A DNA stretch of 64,000 nucleotides from Nereocystis luetkeana (GCA_031213475.1 JARUPZ010000002.1:5031049-5095048); one strand, 5' to 3'; counted from the stretch's first letter, positions 42,367 to 53,665 are shown. Program-made: numbers and translations. The notes: generated by a model from the sequence alone, not told the origin.

Positions 42367-42379
42367 TTATGAAATCAAT

Positions 42380-45300
42380 GTCTTTTCTCCCGGCAATGCT
42401 GGCGGCGGGCGGGCAGGGGCCGAACCGCCGTCGGCCTGTCAGTTACCGGCGCGGAAGGTGCCCGGATGGCGTCCGTTGGGGTTACCGTCCTAGTTATGCG
42501 AGGCACCGTAGCGAACCCCCGTCGCGGGAGCCGCGGTGGAAGAGGCGGAGGTGGTCGAACCACCACCGTGGTAGCCGGAGTTTAGGCTGTTGGTGCCCTC
42601 GTTCCGCGTGTGTGTTGTAGCCGCCACCTTGTCTGTGGCCCTGGCCGTGATGCTGGCTACGCGAATGGCCTGAACGACGCCTGTTTTTCTTGTGGTTGTT
42701 CTTGTTCGGCCGAGAGTTATTTTCGCAGCGGTGTCGGTTCATGCGTCCTTGCCAACGACGGAACGCCGCTCCGTCGTCGCCGAGAGTTCCGAGGTCAGGG
42801 TTGAGAATACCGCTGAGGTTTTGAAAGGGGTGCCTACACTGTCTGAGGGAGTGTGAGTCTTCGCGGCAGTTCAAACAGCGGCCTCGATTTTCGCTGAGGG
42901 CGGCCGCGCGGGCGGACGGTGAAAGTAGAGGGGGGGTCCTCGGTCTGGATAGACATGCAAACAGCGTGAACTTCAGTATAGTGGTGTTCTTCTAGGGGCC
43001 AGCAGTTGGAAGCGGTGTCAAGCCACGGGTTGAGGCAGTCAGGGATGGATTTGTGGGCGTTCATCACAAGCGGAATATTGCGCGACCCCGTTTGCCAAAC
43101 AGGTGACTGGGGAAGTGTCCGGCCCTGGTCGCGACCAATACCGGCGAGCTGGGGCCCCGACGGGGCGGATGACCGCACACTCGTCGAAGAAGCAGGCAAA
43201 GACAAATATTTTTCGCCGTTGATGGCAGGTGTCTTATTACTCGCTAGAGTCTCAAAAGCCAACCACATGGCGTCCAAAGTACCAAACGGCCTCGACACCG
43301 TAGCCGAAACTCCCGGGTACAGCGTGGGCATCAAGCTGGGGAGCTGCTCGTTCACTGCCATCCGAACCACCTCCAAAACAACCTTCACCCCCGGAGTCAA
43401 ACACGCTCAGTCCCCGTCGCTGCCGACACCACCCCCCGAAAAGCACGGCTAAAATCGCAAAAGGGGGTCCCGTTAGGTACGCCAAAATGATGCAACTTGG
43501 TGTAGCTGGCCCCCGTGTCGGTGCGGTCGAAGTGGTTGCTCAACAGCCTCAGGAGGAGCGTGAACGCTTCCGGTCCCGTCGATCCAGCTGCGAGGGCGCG
43601 CGACACCTCTTGGAGCCAGTGGTGATCTCCGGAACGGGGCTTTCGCCGCTGCCGTCCGAGGAGGATCTCGAAGAGTTTGCCTGCGACGCGTCTCCCCGCG
43701 GGCGGTAGTTCCAATGTCGTCCGTCGCTCGAGCTGTCCTTCCCCTGGCCCCGGTTCCGCCGCCGTCCAGTCCCGTTTCGCCGAAACGTGCTTCTGCCGTG
43801 ATCTGAACCCTGCCCGCGGCGGGCCTTGCCGTCTTAGCCTGCCGAATCTCCCCCCGTGCTTGGGCGCCGGCGGTCCCGGGCGTCATCGCGGCGGTAGGGG
43901 TGGTCACGGGCCCCAGAGCCGTCGGGGACTCCCCGGTGTTGGTGCCCCGGGGGTCGGTGAGTCCGGTTGTCCGAAAGGGGGTTGGAGGGGGCGTGGGCCT
44001 GATCCGAACCCTGTCCGATGTCCGGGAGCAGTTATCCCTGGGCACCGAGGTCGGCCTGACGCTTGCAGTGGTGCCCATACTCCGTCGGGGTCGGCCAAAA
44101 AACGGTGGCGGAGCACAAGTCGTGCGCCTGCCGCAGGCCTACCACGAGAGCCATGGTGTGCTCCGGGCGTTGCTGAGCCTTCCAACTGTCACCCACCATG
44201 AAGAGCCAAGCGTCGTGGACGGAGAGGTCGTCCTCGGGCATGTCCAGTCGGAGCTCGCGAGCGGCAGAGACGACCCTTGAAGCCGCCTCAAGGAGAAAGC
44301 ACGAATTTGGGCCTGCAGCCATGCAGGCGACGCTCCCCTGGAAGAAATCCAGATCCCCGGTACGCTTGATCCGGGCGTCGACCGCGATGGCTCTAGGAGG
44401 GAGCGTGGCGGAGGAGCTAAAACCGGGGCTGGAGTGGCGGTTGTCGCGGCCTCGACGAGGGGAAGGCGCTCCCCTGAGTTTCTTGTCTCGGCAACACGAC
44501 GGGGCTTCGTGCTGCTGTCCGCCCGCGCCGCCCGCAGAGCTTCCCTGGCGCGGGATATGGAGTCCTGGGCGCAGGAGGCGGAGCGCGCAGCGTCCTTCGA
44601 GGCCACGGTGGCCGCCTTCGAAGCATTTTTTGCGGCCTCCGAAGCAGTGGGAGCGTCGGCGGCGGTGCGAGCGGCCGCTGATGCCTCATTCTCGGCCACG
44701 GTGAGCGCCTGCGCCCGGCGGCGGGTGGTTTCCGCCGAGGTCGCTCCGAGGGTCTCGGCGGCAGTCAAGGCCCGTTCGGCCGTCGCGACATCGGGGTGAT
44801 CGTCGGCTGCAAGAGGCCGTGATCCCCCCGCCGAGGTCCGGCACGTCTGACCAGCGCCGGATGAGGGCCGCCTGGGCCCCGACCGAGAGGGAGGTCCAGG
44901 CCTCTGGTAGTTGGGGGGGGCGGGGCTTGATCCCCGTCCAGCGCTGTCTCCCTAGCGGCGCCTTGCATCGTCGTCCGCTCCTCGTCCTCGGAACTGCGGG
45001 GCTCGTAGTCCACAGCGTCGTCCAAATCCGTCTGGCCCGGACGCTGGGGTGTCCGCTCTCCCGACGAGGGAGAGGAGCCGTAAGTCCTCAGGCCGCTGGC
45101 AGACCTGGCGGGGCTGGGGGACTCCTCCTTCGCCTTTGGTGTCCGTTGCATGCTGAGTCGGGGACGGGCGAAAAACATCGGGGCAGGGGAGGGCACTGGG
45201 GCAGGGGGGGACACCGGGGCCGGGGGGGGCGGCATTTGGCGGAACTCAGGGTCGTGTAACGAAGGAGCTGCGGTGGCAGTATCCGCAACTCGTTCTTTAG

Positions 45301-45598
45301 CAACTTGTATAGCGATGGCGAGGGCATGGCGAGCCATTCGGCGAGCACTACGAGCGCTTGGGGAGCCAGCATCGATCCGAGAAGGTGGCGCGATAGATAT
45401 GCGGTCGTCACGGGGTATACGTGTACTAACATCCAGTATGTTTGGTGCAGGTATATACGTCGCCGGTACTGGGGGGGCTATAATAAGCATCGTCCCTTCC
45501 GACAGAGTACTATTTTTTTTCTCAGCACGACATTTTCCAGCAGAATCGTCGCGGGTCGCCACAGCAGCGGATATGGTAGGCGCTATACTGAACTCCAC
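42380..45598 (-). pseudogene. Gag region of the gypsy element
   Basis: The minus strand gives several overlapping frames, so the Gag is broken. The N-terminal part (45598-44765) is Pro/Ser/Arg-rich. An Ala-rich, probably helical stretch follows (44768-44500), then a capsid-like part (for example SVHDAWLFMVGDSWKAQQRP near 44220). Next comes NGEKYLSLPASSTS near 43210. At about 42870, CLNCREDSHSLRQC is a CX2CX4HX4C zinc knuckle, the nucleocapsid hallmark. A glycine-, serine- and arginine-rich tail ends the region near 42380. Confidence 0.65.
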
Positions 45599-45778
45599 GA
45601 TGGAGTAGGTTTAGCAGTCTGGGAGAAGGGATCTTTAGGGATGTTTTTTACTTGAAAAATATGTAGCGTGGTCTGCACTTCGGAATCGTCGTCCGCATCT
45701 GAGAAAATTCCTGGTTCGATGCAAACTCAGCGTAGCCGCGTTTATGGCGAGTTTTGGCCCGCTTCGGCTGCGGTTTGG

Positions 45779-45812
45779 GGTCAGGGTTAGGGTTAGGGTT
45801 AGGGTTAGGGTT
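45779..45812. repeat. Interstitial telomere-type repeat
   Basis: About five units of TTAGGG (a leading GTCAGGG and a trailing TTAGAGTCAGG are degenerate). In the minus-strand frame they read as an Asn-Pro run. Confidence 0.85.
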
Positions 45813-45919
45813 AGAGTCAGGAGCTTGGTTGGGTTTTCCCCCGTACCTTGATCCCAACAGGAACCAAAACATTCGAACAGCCTACCAACCTAAAGATCCC
45901 TTCTCCCAGATTGTTAAAG

Positions 45920-46445
45920 GTCCTCCCGTCTTGTGGGCGGGGCGCAGGAATTTTTTCACGAGCGGCCGTCTCGCTCCCTCTAGCAGCAGTCTCAAAACTT
46001 GCAGCAGTACTGTAGGTTCCAGCAGAATCGGCGTGGGTGGCTACGGCAGAGGAAAAGGCAGGCGCACTACTGAAACGCAGTGTACCGTCTTGTGGGCGAG
46101 CCATGGGAAAAAATCACGAGGGGCCATATCGCTCCCTCCAACAGCAGCATCAAAACTCGCAGCCGTACTAGAATTTTCAGCAGAATCGGCGCGGGTGGGA
46201 ACAGCAGCGGGCAAAGCAGGCGCAATACCGAAATCCAGTGTGCCGTCTTGTGGGCGAGGCGTGGAAAAAAATCACGAGCGGCCATATCGCTCCCCCTAAC
46301 AGCAGCATCAACACTCGCAGCCGTACTAGAATTTTCAGCAGGAACGGCGCGGGTGGGCATAGCAGCGGGCAAGGCAGGCGCAATACCGAAATCCAGTGAG
46401 CCTGCCGTCTTGTGGGCGAGGCATGGAAAACAAAACACGAAAATC
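45920..46445 (-). repeat. Tandem repeats of about 159 bp upstream of gag
   Basis: The block CCGTCTTGTGGGCG starts at 45926, 46085, 46243 and 46405, spaced 159, 158 and 162 bp apart. Units also share TCGCTCCCTC(C/T)A, CAGCAGAATCGGCG-like and AACAGCAGCGGGCAAAGCAG-like blocks. Read on the minus strand, units 1 and 3 encode about 53 similar residues (for example SSAVATHADSAG and PAAMPTRAVPAEN), and the start of the Gag frame (SAAVATRDDSAGK) is a further relative. The 158-bp spacing breaks the frame. Confidence 0.75.
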
Positions 46446-46639
46446 GACGAGCAGTGGGAATGCTGAACCCTATGCGCGACAAAAAATAAAGGCACGTACC
46501 GGGGGGTAGAAGGGACGACACCTGTGACCAGCACGGCTTGTCCAGATGATCGCCGAGGGTAAAACCTCCTACGAGTTTGACTGGAAAGTATATATATATA
46601 TAATAATTTTATGAAATACAATATTACGGGGGAAAGAAA

Positions 46640-46815
46640 GAGCAAGGACAGCAAATGGAGTAGACAAGCCTAAAGTTGGCACAGAAGGGAGGTAGACTTG
46701 GTGCGTGGGTTTCCTTTTGTTTCCGAGGTTTTCTTTTTTCGGGAAAGTTATGTCAGTGAGTATCAATGTTGAAGATCATGCTGCACATTGTCGGGTGGCA
46801 AGAGAAATAATAATT
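46640..46815 (+). repeat. LINE-type 3' tail
   Basis: Shares long identical blocks with 2155-2325 (GAGGTAGACTTGGTGC, TTTGTTTCCGAGGTTTTCTT, GGGAAAGTTATG, GATCATGCTGCACATTGTCG) and ends GGCAAGAGAAATAATAAT. A half MITE A end (ATTACGGGGGA) stands just upstream at 46622. Confidence 0.7.
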
Positions 46816-46817
46816 TT

Positions 46818-46940
46818 TATCACGGGGGACCATACAGTAGTAGTAAGTAGGACATATACGGTACACACAACAACCTATATATTCCCGTATTTTTACAAAC
46901 AGACAGCATTTGGTCCTATTTACTATGGTCCCCCGTAATA
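46818..46940. mobile_element. MITE family A, diverged copy 7
   Basis: Ends TATCACGGGGGACCATA and CTATGGTCCCCCGTAATA, with TTTGGTCCTATTTA inside. It lies between a LINE-type tail and the B2 end of the tyrosine-recombinase element. Confidence 0.8.
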
Positions 46941-46958
46941 TTAAGTAGTCAACCCTTT

Positions 46959-47134
46959 GCACTTTGCTTTCGGAGTTGTATCATATGAATACGCACCCCC
47001 CGCTTGGAGCAAGGGGGGTGGGGAGAGGGGCAGACCCCACGTAGGTGCTGCTCCAGTAGCAGCCCCCCGCTAGCATCCGTAAACCTAAGTTAAACTCCAT
47101 CCCCAGCTGGCGATAGATGTTGATCTCTCGACAC
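46959..47134 (-). repeat. Split direct repeat B2
   Basis: Pairs with B1: both contain TTGCTTTCG(G/A)AGTTG, GCGCACCCC-like, AAGGGGGGTGG, CATCCCCA(G/A)CTGGCGAT and ATCTCTCGACAC. Confidence 0.8.
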
Positions 47135-47799
47135 CACCCTATCAGACTCGAATGTGATAATACTGTACACATTATACAGAGGCAATAACGAAAAGACAAA
47201 CGATGCGTACCGTGCGCACAAAACATGCCTACAACACGTATACGTGGTGTAGTGTACATCAGAACATACATATAAAACTTTATAAACCAGCGTAGTATAC
47301 CGGTATATACCAACACAAAAACAGAAACACGTGAACCATACAAAATGCCCTCCCCGCCCCATGACGTGCATGCAGAACGTCAATCACTCCACCATGATGT
47401 TTTGTGCGTCACGTAACGCAATGCCCCTGGCAAGGGAAAGAGCACCCGCAGCCTGGGGACGTGCGAGCAGTATATAGAGTGAAAGAATCAGCAGCGTCTC
47501 TTGCGTCATACCAACAACAGCTGATGCTACCCGATAGCACGCCCCTTTGCAGGCCGTAGGAACGCAAAGGATAGCGTACCGTGCATCAAAACATGATTTT
47601 CAACCGCGGCTAGTCCCTACCGCGACCTGCGCAATCTACGACACTCGGGCGGCAACACCGGCGTCCACTAAGTACGTATGACGAACAACAGCCAATACGC
47701 CATACCGCAGCTGCGACCGGGTAACTCCCCCTCCCCTGACTCCCTAAAAAACACGGGCGTTTGGGTGGGAAACTATTAGTATTAAAAAACGGTCTTCAC

Positions 47800-47999
47800 C
47801 CCACCTTAGACCTGTCTTGACGACCCTGCCTCGCTGCGTCCTCTCGATCACGAGTCAACTGCTATGGATTATGGCAGAACTGGTCCCATGTGCACCTTCT
47901 AGACTACACGGGTACAACAACCCATGTTGATCTAATGGGTCATCTTCTCCCGTACATACAAAACACATATTTTATCATACCTCGATAATACTCAGCTTT
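47800..47999 (-). repeat. Split direct repeat A2
   Basis: Pairs with A1: both contain GACCTGTCTTGACGACCCTG, GTCCTCTCGATC(A/G)CGAGTCA and CCTCGATAATACTCAGCTTT, in the same order and spacing. It lies next to B1 without a gap. Confidence 0.85.
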
Positions 48000-48164
48000 G
48001 CGTTTTGCTTTCGAAGTTGAATCATACGAATGCGCACCCCACGCTCGGAGAAAGGGGGGTGGAGAAAGGGACAGACCTCCGGGGCTGCTCCAGCAGCAAT
48101 CCTTTGCTAGCATCAAACTCCGAGTCAAACTCCATCCCCAACTGGCGATGTCGATCTCTCGACA
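48000..48164 (-). repeat. Split direct repeat B1
   Basis: Contiguous with A2, and matches B2 as described there. It starts about 135 bp downstream of the recombinase stop. Confidence 0.8.
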
Positions 48165-48298
48165 CTAGCCTCCAACATGACGTTGGCTCACCTTATGGAC
48201 GTCTATGCTACCCCCCCCTATGCACTTATTGCAGTATTAAACAACCTATCCTTCCTTCTACCTGGCACGCGTACCCGAGGCTACACACCGTCAAAGTG

Positions 48299-49066
48299 TT
48301 ATCGCTTCCCACGCAGCTCGGGGACTTTACTCTCTTGCCCCCACTCCGTACCCTGCCCCGGCTGGATCCCGTTGCTCGTGCCCTCTTGGGCCATCACGCT
48401 CCCCACCCAGCCGGGGTCCTCCCCTTGACTACGCACGTACGCCCTGTACGCATCGGACGCCCACTGACCCTCACGTTGCAAGACCTCTGATGTAGCCCTC
48501 TCGGTCGACAAGTGAGTTGAGCTTCCAATCCTCAGGGAGTGCAGGGCGTAATCCTCCGTCCGCACTCCCGCCAATGCAACCACTGCTCGCAGGGCGGCCG
48601 TCGCATGTTGCTGCGTCCACATGGACCGTCTGCCGTTATCAACGCCGAACGTAACCAGGGGGGCAAGCCACTTCGAAGAGATAACAAGACATGAACTCGA
48701 TACGGGCATCGACGGCGCCACCCCCGGCGCCCACGGGCCTAGGAGAACCCTTCCGCAAGTGCATAAGAGCAACCTCCTTTCGCATCTGATCACCCTATGC
48801 CTCGCGAAACGGACTTCAACGCGGTCCGAGGTCGACCACAACGCTTCGACCAGCTGGAAATCACCGCGACAGAACGCTACGTCGGCCCGCCGCAAGCAAT
48901 ACGACTCGTGAATTCTCGACCTCGTTTCTGCAGACATTTCCGACGCGCGGTCCAGGAAACAAAGCGATGCACATAGAGCAAGCCACATAACCCGACCCCC
49001 GGCACACCACGAACGGATGAGAGACTCAGCAGCAAACAACATTACCCATGGAATGGGCCGACGCAC
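48299..49066 (-). pseudogene. Tyrosine recombinase of the DIRS/Ngaro-like element
   Basis: The frame gives YALHSLRIGSSTHLSTERAT followed by VLQREGQWASDAYRAYVRSQ. These are the box II residues His-x-x-Arg, the Gly-x-Trp turn and the nucleophilic Tyr (in SDAYRAY) of tyrosine recombinases in DIRS-type elements. Upstream, an Arg-rich part and TQQHATAALRAVVALAGV fit the catalytic-domain lead-in. The enzyme would join the circular cDNA to the genome in place of a DDE integrase. The C-terminal end (about the last 25 residues) lacks conserved motifs. The frame is 255 codons, shorter than full-length relatives, and the N-terminal part may be in another frame, so I treat it as damaged. Confidence 0.75.
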
Positions 49067-49608
49067 GGTTGCTTCAATTCCCGCATCAGCATGCGAACGA
49101 GCAGCGCCTTTGAGAGCGCTAGCGATAATTAGAGGAGTTACAGGTTAAGTTCGAAACCGCGCGAAATACGGTGAAAGTATTTGATCGCCGACAAACGACT
49201 CTCGATGGTCGCCGACCGCCCATTTTTTTTGTGAACGCGTACGCTACGTACTCAAACAAGCACAACACGTTGGCTATGTCGTCACTCCCGTGCTGGAGAA
49301 AACCCGGTACTTCACAACGTACCCGGAAGTCTACCGAGGCGACAAAATGGCCCAGATAAGTATGTCGAGACGAGACCGTCATTCCGTTGCGCATAAGCTC
49401 GAGGCTAACACCGGAGTACAGAGAGACTTCCGCGCCCCAAGTCCTGAGCCTGCCGCGGAACATCAGGACAAACGGAGTGAAGGTTTCGGGGGACAAAGCC
49501 GCGATCCCCAGCGTAAAACACCATCAGCAGCGACATTAAACAGTCCCCGCACACGTTTCGCGTCGAAGTGCCAACCAGGTGGCAATTCCGACGCCCCGAG
49601 GAGACGCA

Positions 49609-50808
49609 TCAGTGTACTGTCGTCGAAGGGCGCTCCACGCACGGAGACACAAGGACCCACGCCGAAACCACCATCCCCAAACGTTTAAGGACATTGATAA
49701 AAATATCGTTCACGCCTGCAACGGCCTTGGCCCAGCCGTAGAAACGAGACTGTTCGGCGGGGTCGGGATTGTAGAGCCTGTGCACCCCAGCTTTGAGACA
49801 GAAACCCCCGATAGCCGTTTCGGAAGCACCCGAAACCAGAGTACGTCGGGCTGGGCGCTCAAGCAAGTGGTACATTGGAGCCGACAAGGTACTCCCCCGC
49901 ACGTCAAGCCCCTCAGCAACGAACCAACGTCAAAACTCGAGGTCCTCGTGGAACTCGGTCCCGAGGGCGACACACCGCCTGGGGTTTGCGGTACACCCAC
50001 CGAGGCCAACATACGCTGTACGATAAACGACCCCGGACAGACGGCGGAAGATACTTGCACGGGGAAACCGGCGAGCGCGGGCGAAAGTGATCCGACGCGA
50101 GCAACTGCACCGCTCGCCGGCAACGGCGACCGTCCGGCCACCATTGAAATTCGACAAGGATACCGTCGTCAACGTAGTACCGCACGAACGAATAACTCCC
50201 GGTATTACCCCCCGTGCCGGGCTCGGGCTGAGAACCCCCCTGAGCGGCACGACCGAACGTCCTCGCGGCTGGGTGAGTACAACGTGCGTAACAGCTGCCA
50301 CCCCTTGTGGGGACACGACTGCGTTTTGAATCGTAGAGCGAGCGGGAGGTTGTTCAAGCGTCGACGTTACCAACCCCTGACAACCGGGGCTGTTTCTCCA
50401 CCCGAACTGCAATTGCAGGTCCAGAACCAAGAGACCACCGGCCACGTACTCAAAATCAGGCGCACCGGCCGGGTCCACCGGAACTTGCCGAATTGCACCA
50501 TTGACATTTACCGGGCAAAAGACAATTCGAGCGTTCTTACCGTGTTTCTGTTGCAAGAGTAGAACCCGCAGCAGCACATCACATCGCGCGCTGCCGGGAT
50601 CGAAAGGAGGCTCCGAATAATATTTTGTGCCGTTAACGCTGGTACGTCTATCCGCGCGCGCAAAAGTGAACTCGTGAACGATAGGAACTTTGGGTTTCAG
50701 AACGACAGCCAAGGGTGGAATACGGAGCCCCCGAATATCAGCAGCGGAATCCAAATCAAGCACCAGGGCACGCCCGCACGCCACATCCGCGCACACCTTA
50801 TCGTACAT
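49609..50808 (-). pseudogene. Reverse transcriptase-RNase H of the DIRS/Ngaro-like element
   Basis: In one frame: NGAIRQVPVDPAGAPDFEYV and LQLQFGWRNSPG (about 50490-50360), the fingers/palm of DIRS-type RT. In another frame, near 50175, RYYVDDGILVEF carries the YxDD box with both Asp present. A frame change therefore lies between them. Back in the first frame, TLVSGASETAIGGFCLKAG (about 49840) is the start of RNase H, where the usual first catalytic Asp (VSDAS) is Gly. The frameshift and the lost Asp argue against activity. Confidence 0.7.
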
Positions 50809-51022
50809 AGCACCATCATGCGATCAATCACCCCCACGCGCAACACAGAACGGCGAGTCCAGAGACAACACGCGAAGCAGTCGACTATTCGCGATAACTT
50901 GCTCAACGGCCCCGAACCCGTGGCGAACTGTATCAGGGAAGATTGTGGAGCAAGACGAGACGAGCCGACGGTGGCCGCAAAGGAGGCTACGCTACCGTTA
51001 CAACGTCGCATGAGGGAGGTAC

Positions 51023-52748
51023 CTACGCCAACGGCCTTGATTGAGGCTTGCCGAGCCTATCCGTGACATGGACTGCGCTATTCTCTCGCCTGCGTGGAAG
51101 CCACGACTCAATCGCAACGTTTTGAGTCAATCCACAACCTGAATCACTCGGTAACACCGGCGCAGGCACACAAATTTTACATTTGTCCCCCAAGGAGACG
51201 GATTCCGGAGACGGGGAGACGCGCTTGCGCCCAACGCCAACATCGCCAGCCAGAGAGACCAACGCACCCCCCCGCAGCTCCCTCGCGGCCCTGCGCTTGG
51301 CCGTCCGCTCCGGAGCACCTCCGCGCGCGACCGACGTCGCGACTGCCCCACCGGCGGTTGGAGCCGCCGCCGCCCCCCCCAGATGATGTTTGCCCAACCG
51401 AGAGAAAACGCCCGTGTCCTCATGCAGAGCAGAAGCCGCCGCCTCCAGTGGTCCTGCCGCCACCCACGGCCCGAGGGGCGTTGCCCGCACGCAGAACCAG
51501 GGCATGCGACCCCGCCCCCGCCACCGCCGCCAATATGCCGCCACCCCCAATACTGAGAGTGGCAGGAGACGGCGAGTCCGCCGGGGGAGAGCCATGCATG
51601 TAAATGCGATCACACCACTTGCACTTGCCAGTGGCTGCATACATGTTGCAAGACCGGATGCTATTTTTCCTGGTGGGACTGGCGTCAGGCGAGGAAGGCC
51701 CTACAGCGGCCTTACGTTTGTAAGACCCCTCCCCGCCGGCGCGGTTGCCCCGGAAGGCTTCCTCAACGAACTCCAGGTATTCCTCACCGCCCCGGTAGAA
51801 GGCGGACGTACGGCCGAAAGCCGGAACCAGGGGCAGTTCGAACACCGTGTCCGGGGGAGGAGGCACCACAGGCGGTTGGCTTCTCAGCGAGAAGCGCATC
51901 ACCCATAGCCGAAGGTCGTCATTGACCATCTCGCACGTAACACACCTAGCCTTGGCACTCGATAAGCTGAAGTAGTTGCTCAATGTGTGAGTTCGCAAGT
52001 CGTCGAACGCCGCCGTGAAAGCCGCGCCGAGGGGCGCCAGTCGCTCCAGGCACGGGCGATCGGCGTCGGCTGCCGGCGTCTACCCAGCGGACAGTACCCC
52101 GATGAGTGCCGACCGCATAAGCTCTAGGCGGTCGGCGATCATGATCCACCCCTCGGAGGACCCATCCGTACGCGGCCCAAACTAGGCAACGTCAAAGTCG
52201 CTCACGGAGCGGGGCTCGGCGGCAACTCGCGCCGTGACGTTGACCGATTCCCCCACAAAGGCTTGGATATCGGTCAGAGAGTCGCCGAGCATGTGGGGGA
52301 TGCGACCCCGAAGAATCCAGTGCCGTTGTGAGCCCGTTGTTTTCTAGAGGGAAGCTTCGTCCACGGGCTGCGACTTCTGCATTTGCTCCTCCCGCGCGCG
52401 TCGGCTATCTAGAGCAGCGTCACCCTGAGCGGCCTGGAAGGCAAATAGCTGTAGCAGCACGATCTCGAGGTGGGTGCACTGCACCGCGCAGGTCGACACA
52501 GAATCCTGGATACCCGAGATGAAGGCGGCCAAGTCGTCGGTTTTGTATCAGGCTGCTTGCATATCGCCCCGAAAGAGACCGCAGTGGCCTTCTACCCGCC
52601 GTCGCCACTGGATCATGTCGGCCGACCGGACGAAGCCAGACCCAGCGCCTACAGGGCGAGCGTCAGCCGCAGTGCTCCGGGACTCGGCCTCCGCTTGGGA
52701 CGCAGCAGAGGAAACGGTGGCCTCTTCCGACTTCGGGATATCAACCAT
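51023..52748 (-). pseudogene. Gag-like region of the DIRS/Ngaro-like element
   Basis: A plausible start MVDIPKSEEATVSS (52748) lies about 100 bp inside A1. The frame changes afterwards several times. In the middle, SCNMYAATGKCKWCDRIYMH (near 51620) has the CX8CX2C...H spacing of a zinc-binding motif, and low-complexity Gly/Ala/Arg stretches follow. Gag proteins of this class are variable, so the call rests on position and the zinc motif. Confidence 0.55.
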
Positions 52749-52850
52749 CGCAACCAATGACAGCAGACGGCAGCTTGATATAACCCCGGAATGCCAACGC
52801 CGACGCCAAACCGAGCAGCGAAATAGAACAGCAGCTTCCACCAGTCCACA

Positions 52851-53050
52851 TCACACCTTGGACCTGTCTTGACGACCCTGCCTCGTTGTGTCCTCTCGAT
52901 CGCGAGTCAACTGCTACGGCAAAGCTGGTCCCAGGTGTACCATTTAGACTAGACGGACACAACAACCCTTTTTGATCTGATTGGTCAGATCTCTCGTAAA
53001 TACAAAGCACACACATTATCGCTTTATACCTCGATAATACTCAGCTTTTA
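52851..53050 (-). repeat. Split direct repeat A1 (5' end of element)
   Basis: Matches A2 over about 200 bp with scattered mismatches and small gaps (for example TTGACGACCCTGCCTCG and TCGATAATACTCAGCTTT). It marks the outer end of the element. A piggyBac-like hairpin abuts it at 53052. Confidence 0.85.
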
Positions 53051-53051
53051 G

Positions 53052-53118
53052 GACTGCCGCCTCGTTTTGAGGGACAAACCACTCAGATTCTAAGTAGCTT
53101 GCCCCCAAAACGGGACTG
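53052..53118. mobile_element. piggyBac-like hairpin element P, copy
   Basis: GCCTCGTTTTGAGGGACAAA faces TAGCTTGCCCCCAAAACGGG with a CACTCAGATTCTAAG centre, reversed relative to 24630. Its junction with A1 shares the letters CTTTTAGGACTGC. Confidence 0.65.
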
Positions 53119-53439
53119 CAGTACTAAAGTAATCAAGAGGCCAAATCGGCTTGACTCGCCTACGCTATAAAAGCGATCGATTTTCCACTGTGCATTAAGA
53201 CAGAACGTTACTTAAGAGAGGTATTTTTGGCCTGTACCACCACACCTACCCCTGTTGAGATCTGTTTTTTTGCGCATAGCTCCATCAACCATTGGAAAAC
53301 TAAAAAAAAAAGTCCTTTTCCCCTTGATCGGAAAGGCCGAGGGCCGCCCGAATCCACGATCGGAATTGTTTTTGTGATCGTAATACCTACCAGGTACTGA
53401 GCTAAAGATCCTTATAACCCACCCCCCTCGATTAAATTA

Positions 53440-53665
53440 ACTCATTGAAGCTGTCGTCCATATGCAAGTCCGCCTCACAAGCGGTTCTTAGTAGGATGCA
53501 GCCCACCCTTCATGCGACTCGCCGGACACCTCACGGCGCTTTGCGCGTGGTGCAAGCAATGTCTGCCTGGTCGGTGAAAACCCGACATGCTCCGTCCCGG
53601 CATTGTAGGGATGCGAGGGTCTATGGTCATACGACTACGGCCATGCATGAGATCGAGTATGCCTC
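53440..53665 (+). repeat. Dispersed repeat family F, copy 2
   Basis: It starts TCATTGAAGCTGTCGTCCAT, continues through ATGCGACTCGCCGGACACCT, GTCTGCCTGGTCGGTGAAAA and GGGTCTATGGTCATACGACT, and ends CATGCATGAGATCGAGTA before a C-rich run. It is nearly the same as 63668-63900. Confidence 0.8.

Larger units (their letters stand above)
37664..46500 (-). mobile_element. Ty3/gypsy-type LTR retrotransposon, RT- and integrase-core-deleted, with NADAR domain
   Basis: Order on the minus strand: repeats and Ala-rich Gag (46.4-43.7 kb), Gag with a CCHC knuckle (about 42.87 kb), a Pro/Ser-rich segment, a NADAR domain, protease, RNase H, a proline-rich spacer and the integrase C-terminus. The gypsy order RT-RNase H-IN is implied by RNase H preceding IN. 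I could not find the LTRs by eye, so the outer limits are approximate. GC content is clearly higher than in the flanks. Frame changes and stops show it is not intact. Confidence 0.8.
46959..53050 (-). mobile_element. Tyrosine-recombinase retrotransposon (DIRS/Ngaro/PAT-like)
   Basis: On the minus strand the order is A1 (53050-52851), gag-like, reverse transcriptase, RNase H, tyrosine recombinase, B1 (48164-48000), A2 (47999-47800), an approximately 660-bp spacer and B2 (47134-46959). This split-direct-repeat plan is the diagnostic layout of PAT/Ngaro-type elements. Together with the recombinase in place of an integrase it makes the class secure. Coding parts carry frame changes, so the copy is probably dead. 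Confidence 0.85.

Noticed and set aside
43677..45608. Long plus-strand frames across the gypsy gag
   Set aside because: They mirror GC-rich minus-strand coding sequence; the zinc knuckle and pol domains read on the minus strand.
49579..50562. 327-codon plus-strand frame over the DIRS-like RT
   Set aside because: RT, RNase H and recombinase motifs are all on the minus strand; this is an antisense frame in GC-rich sequence.
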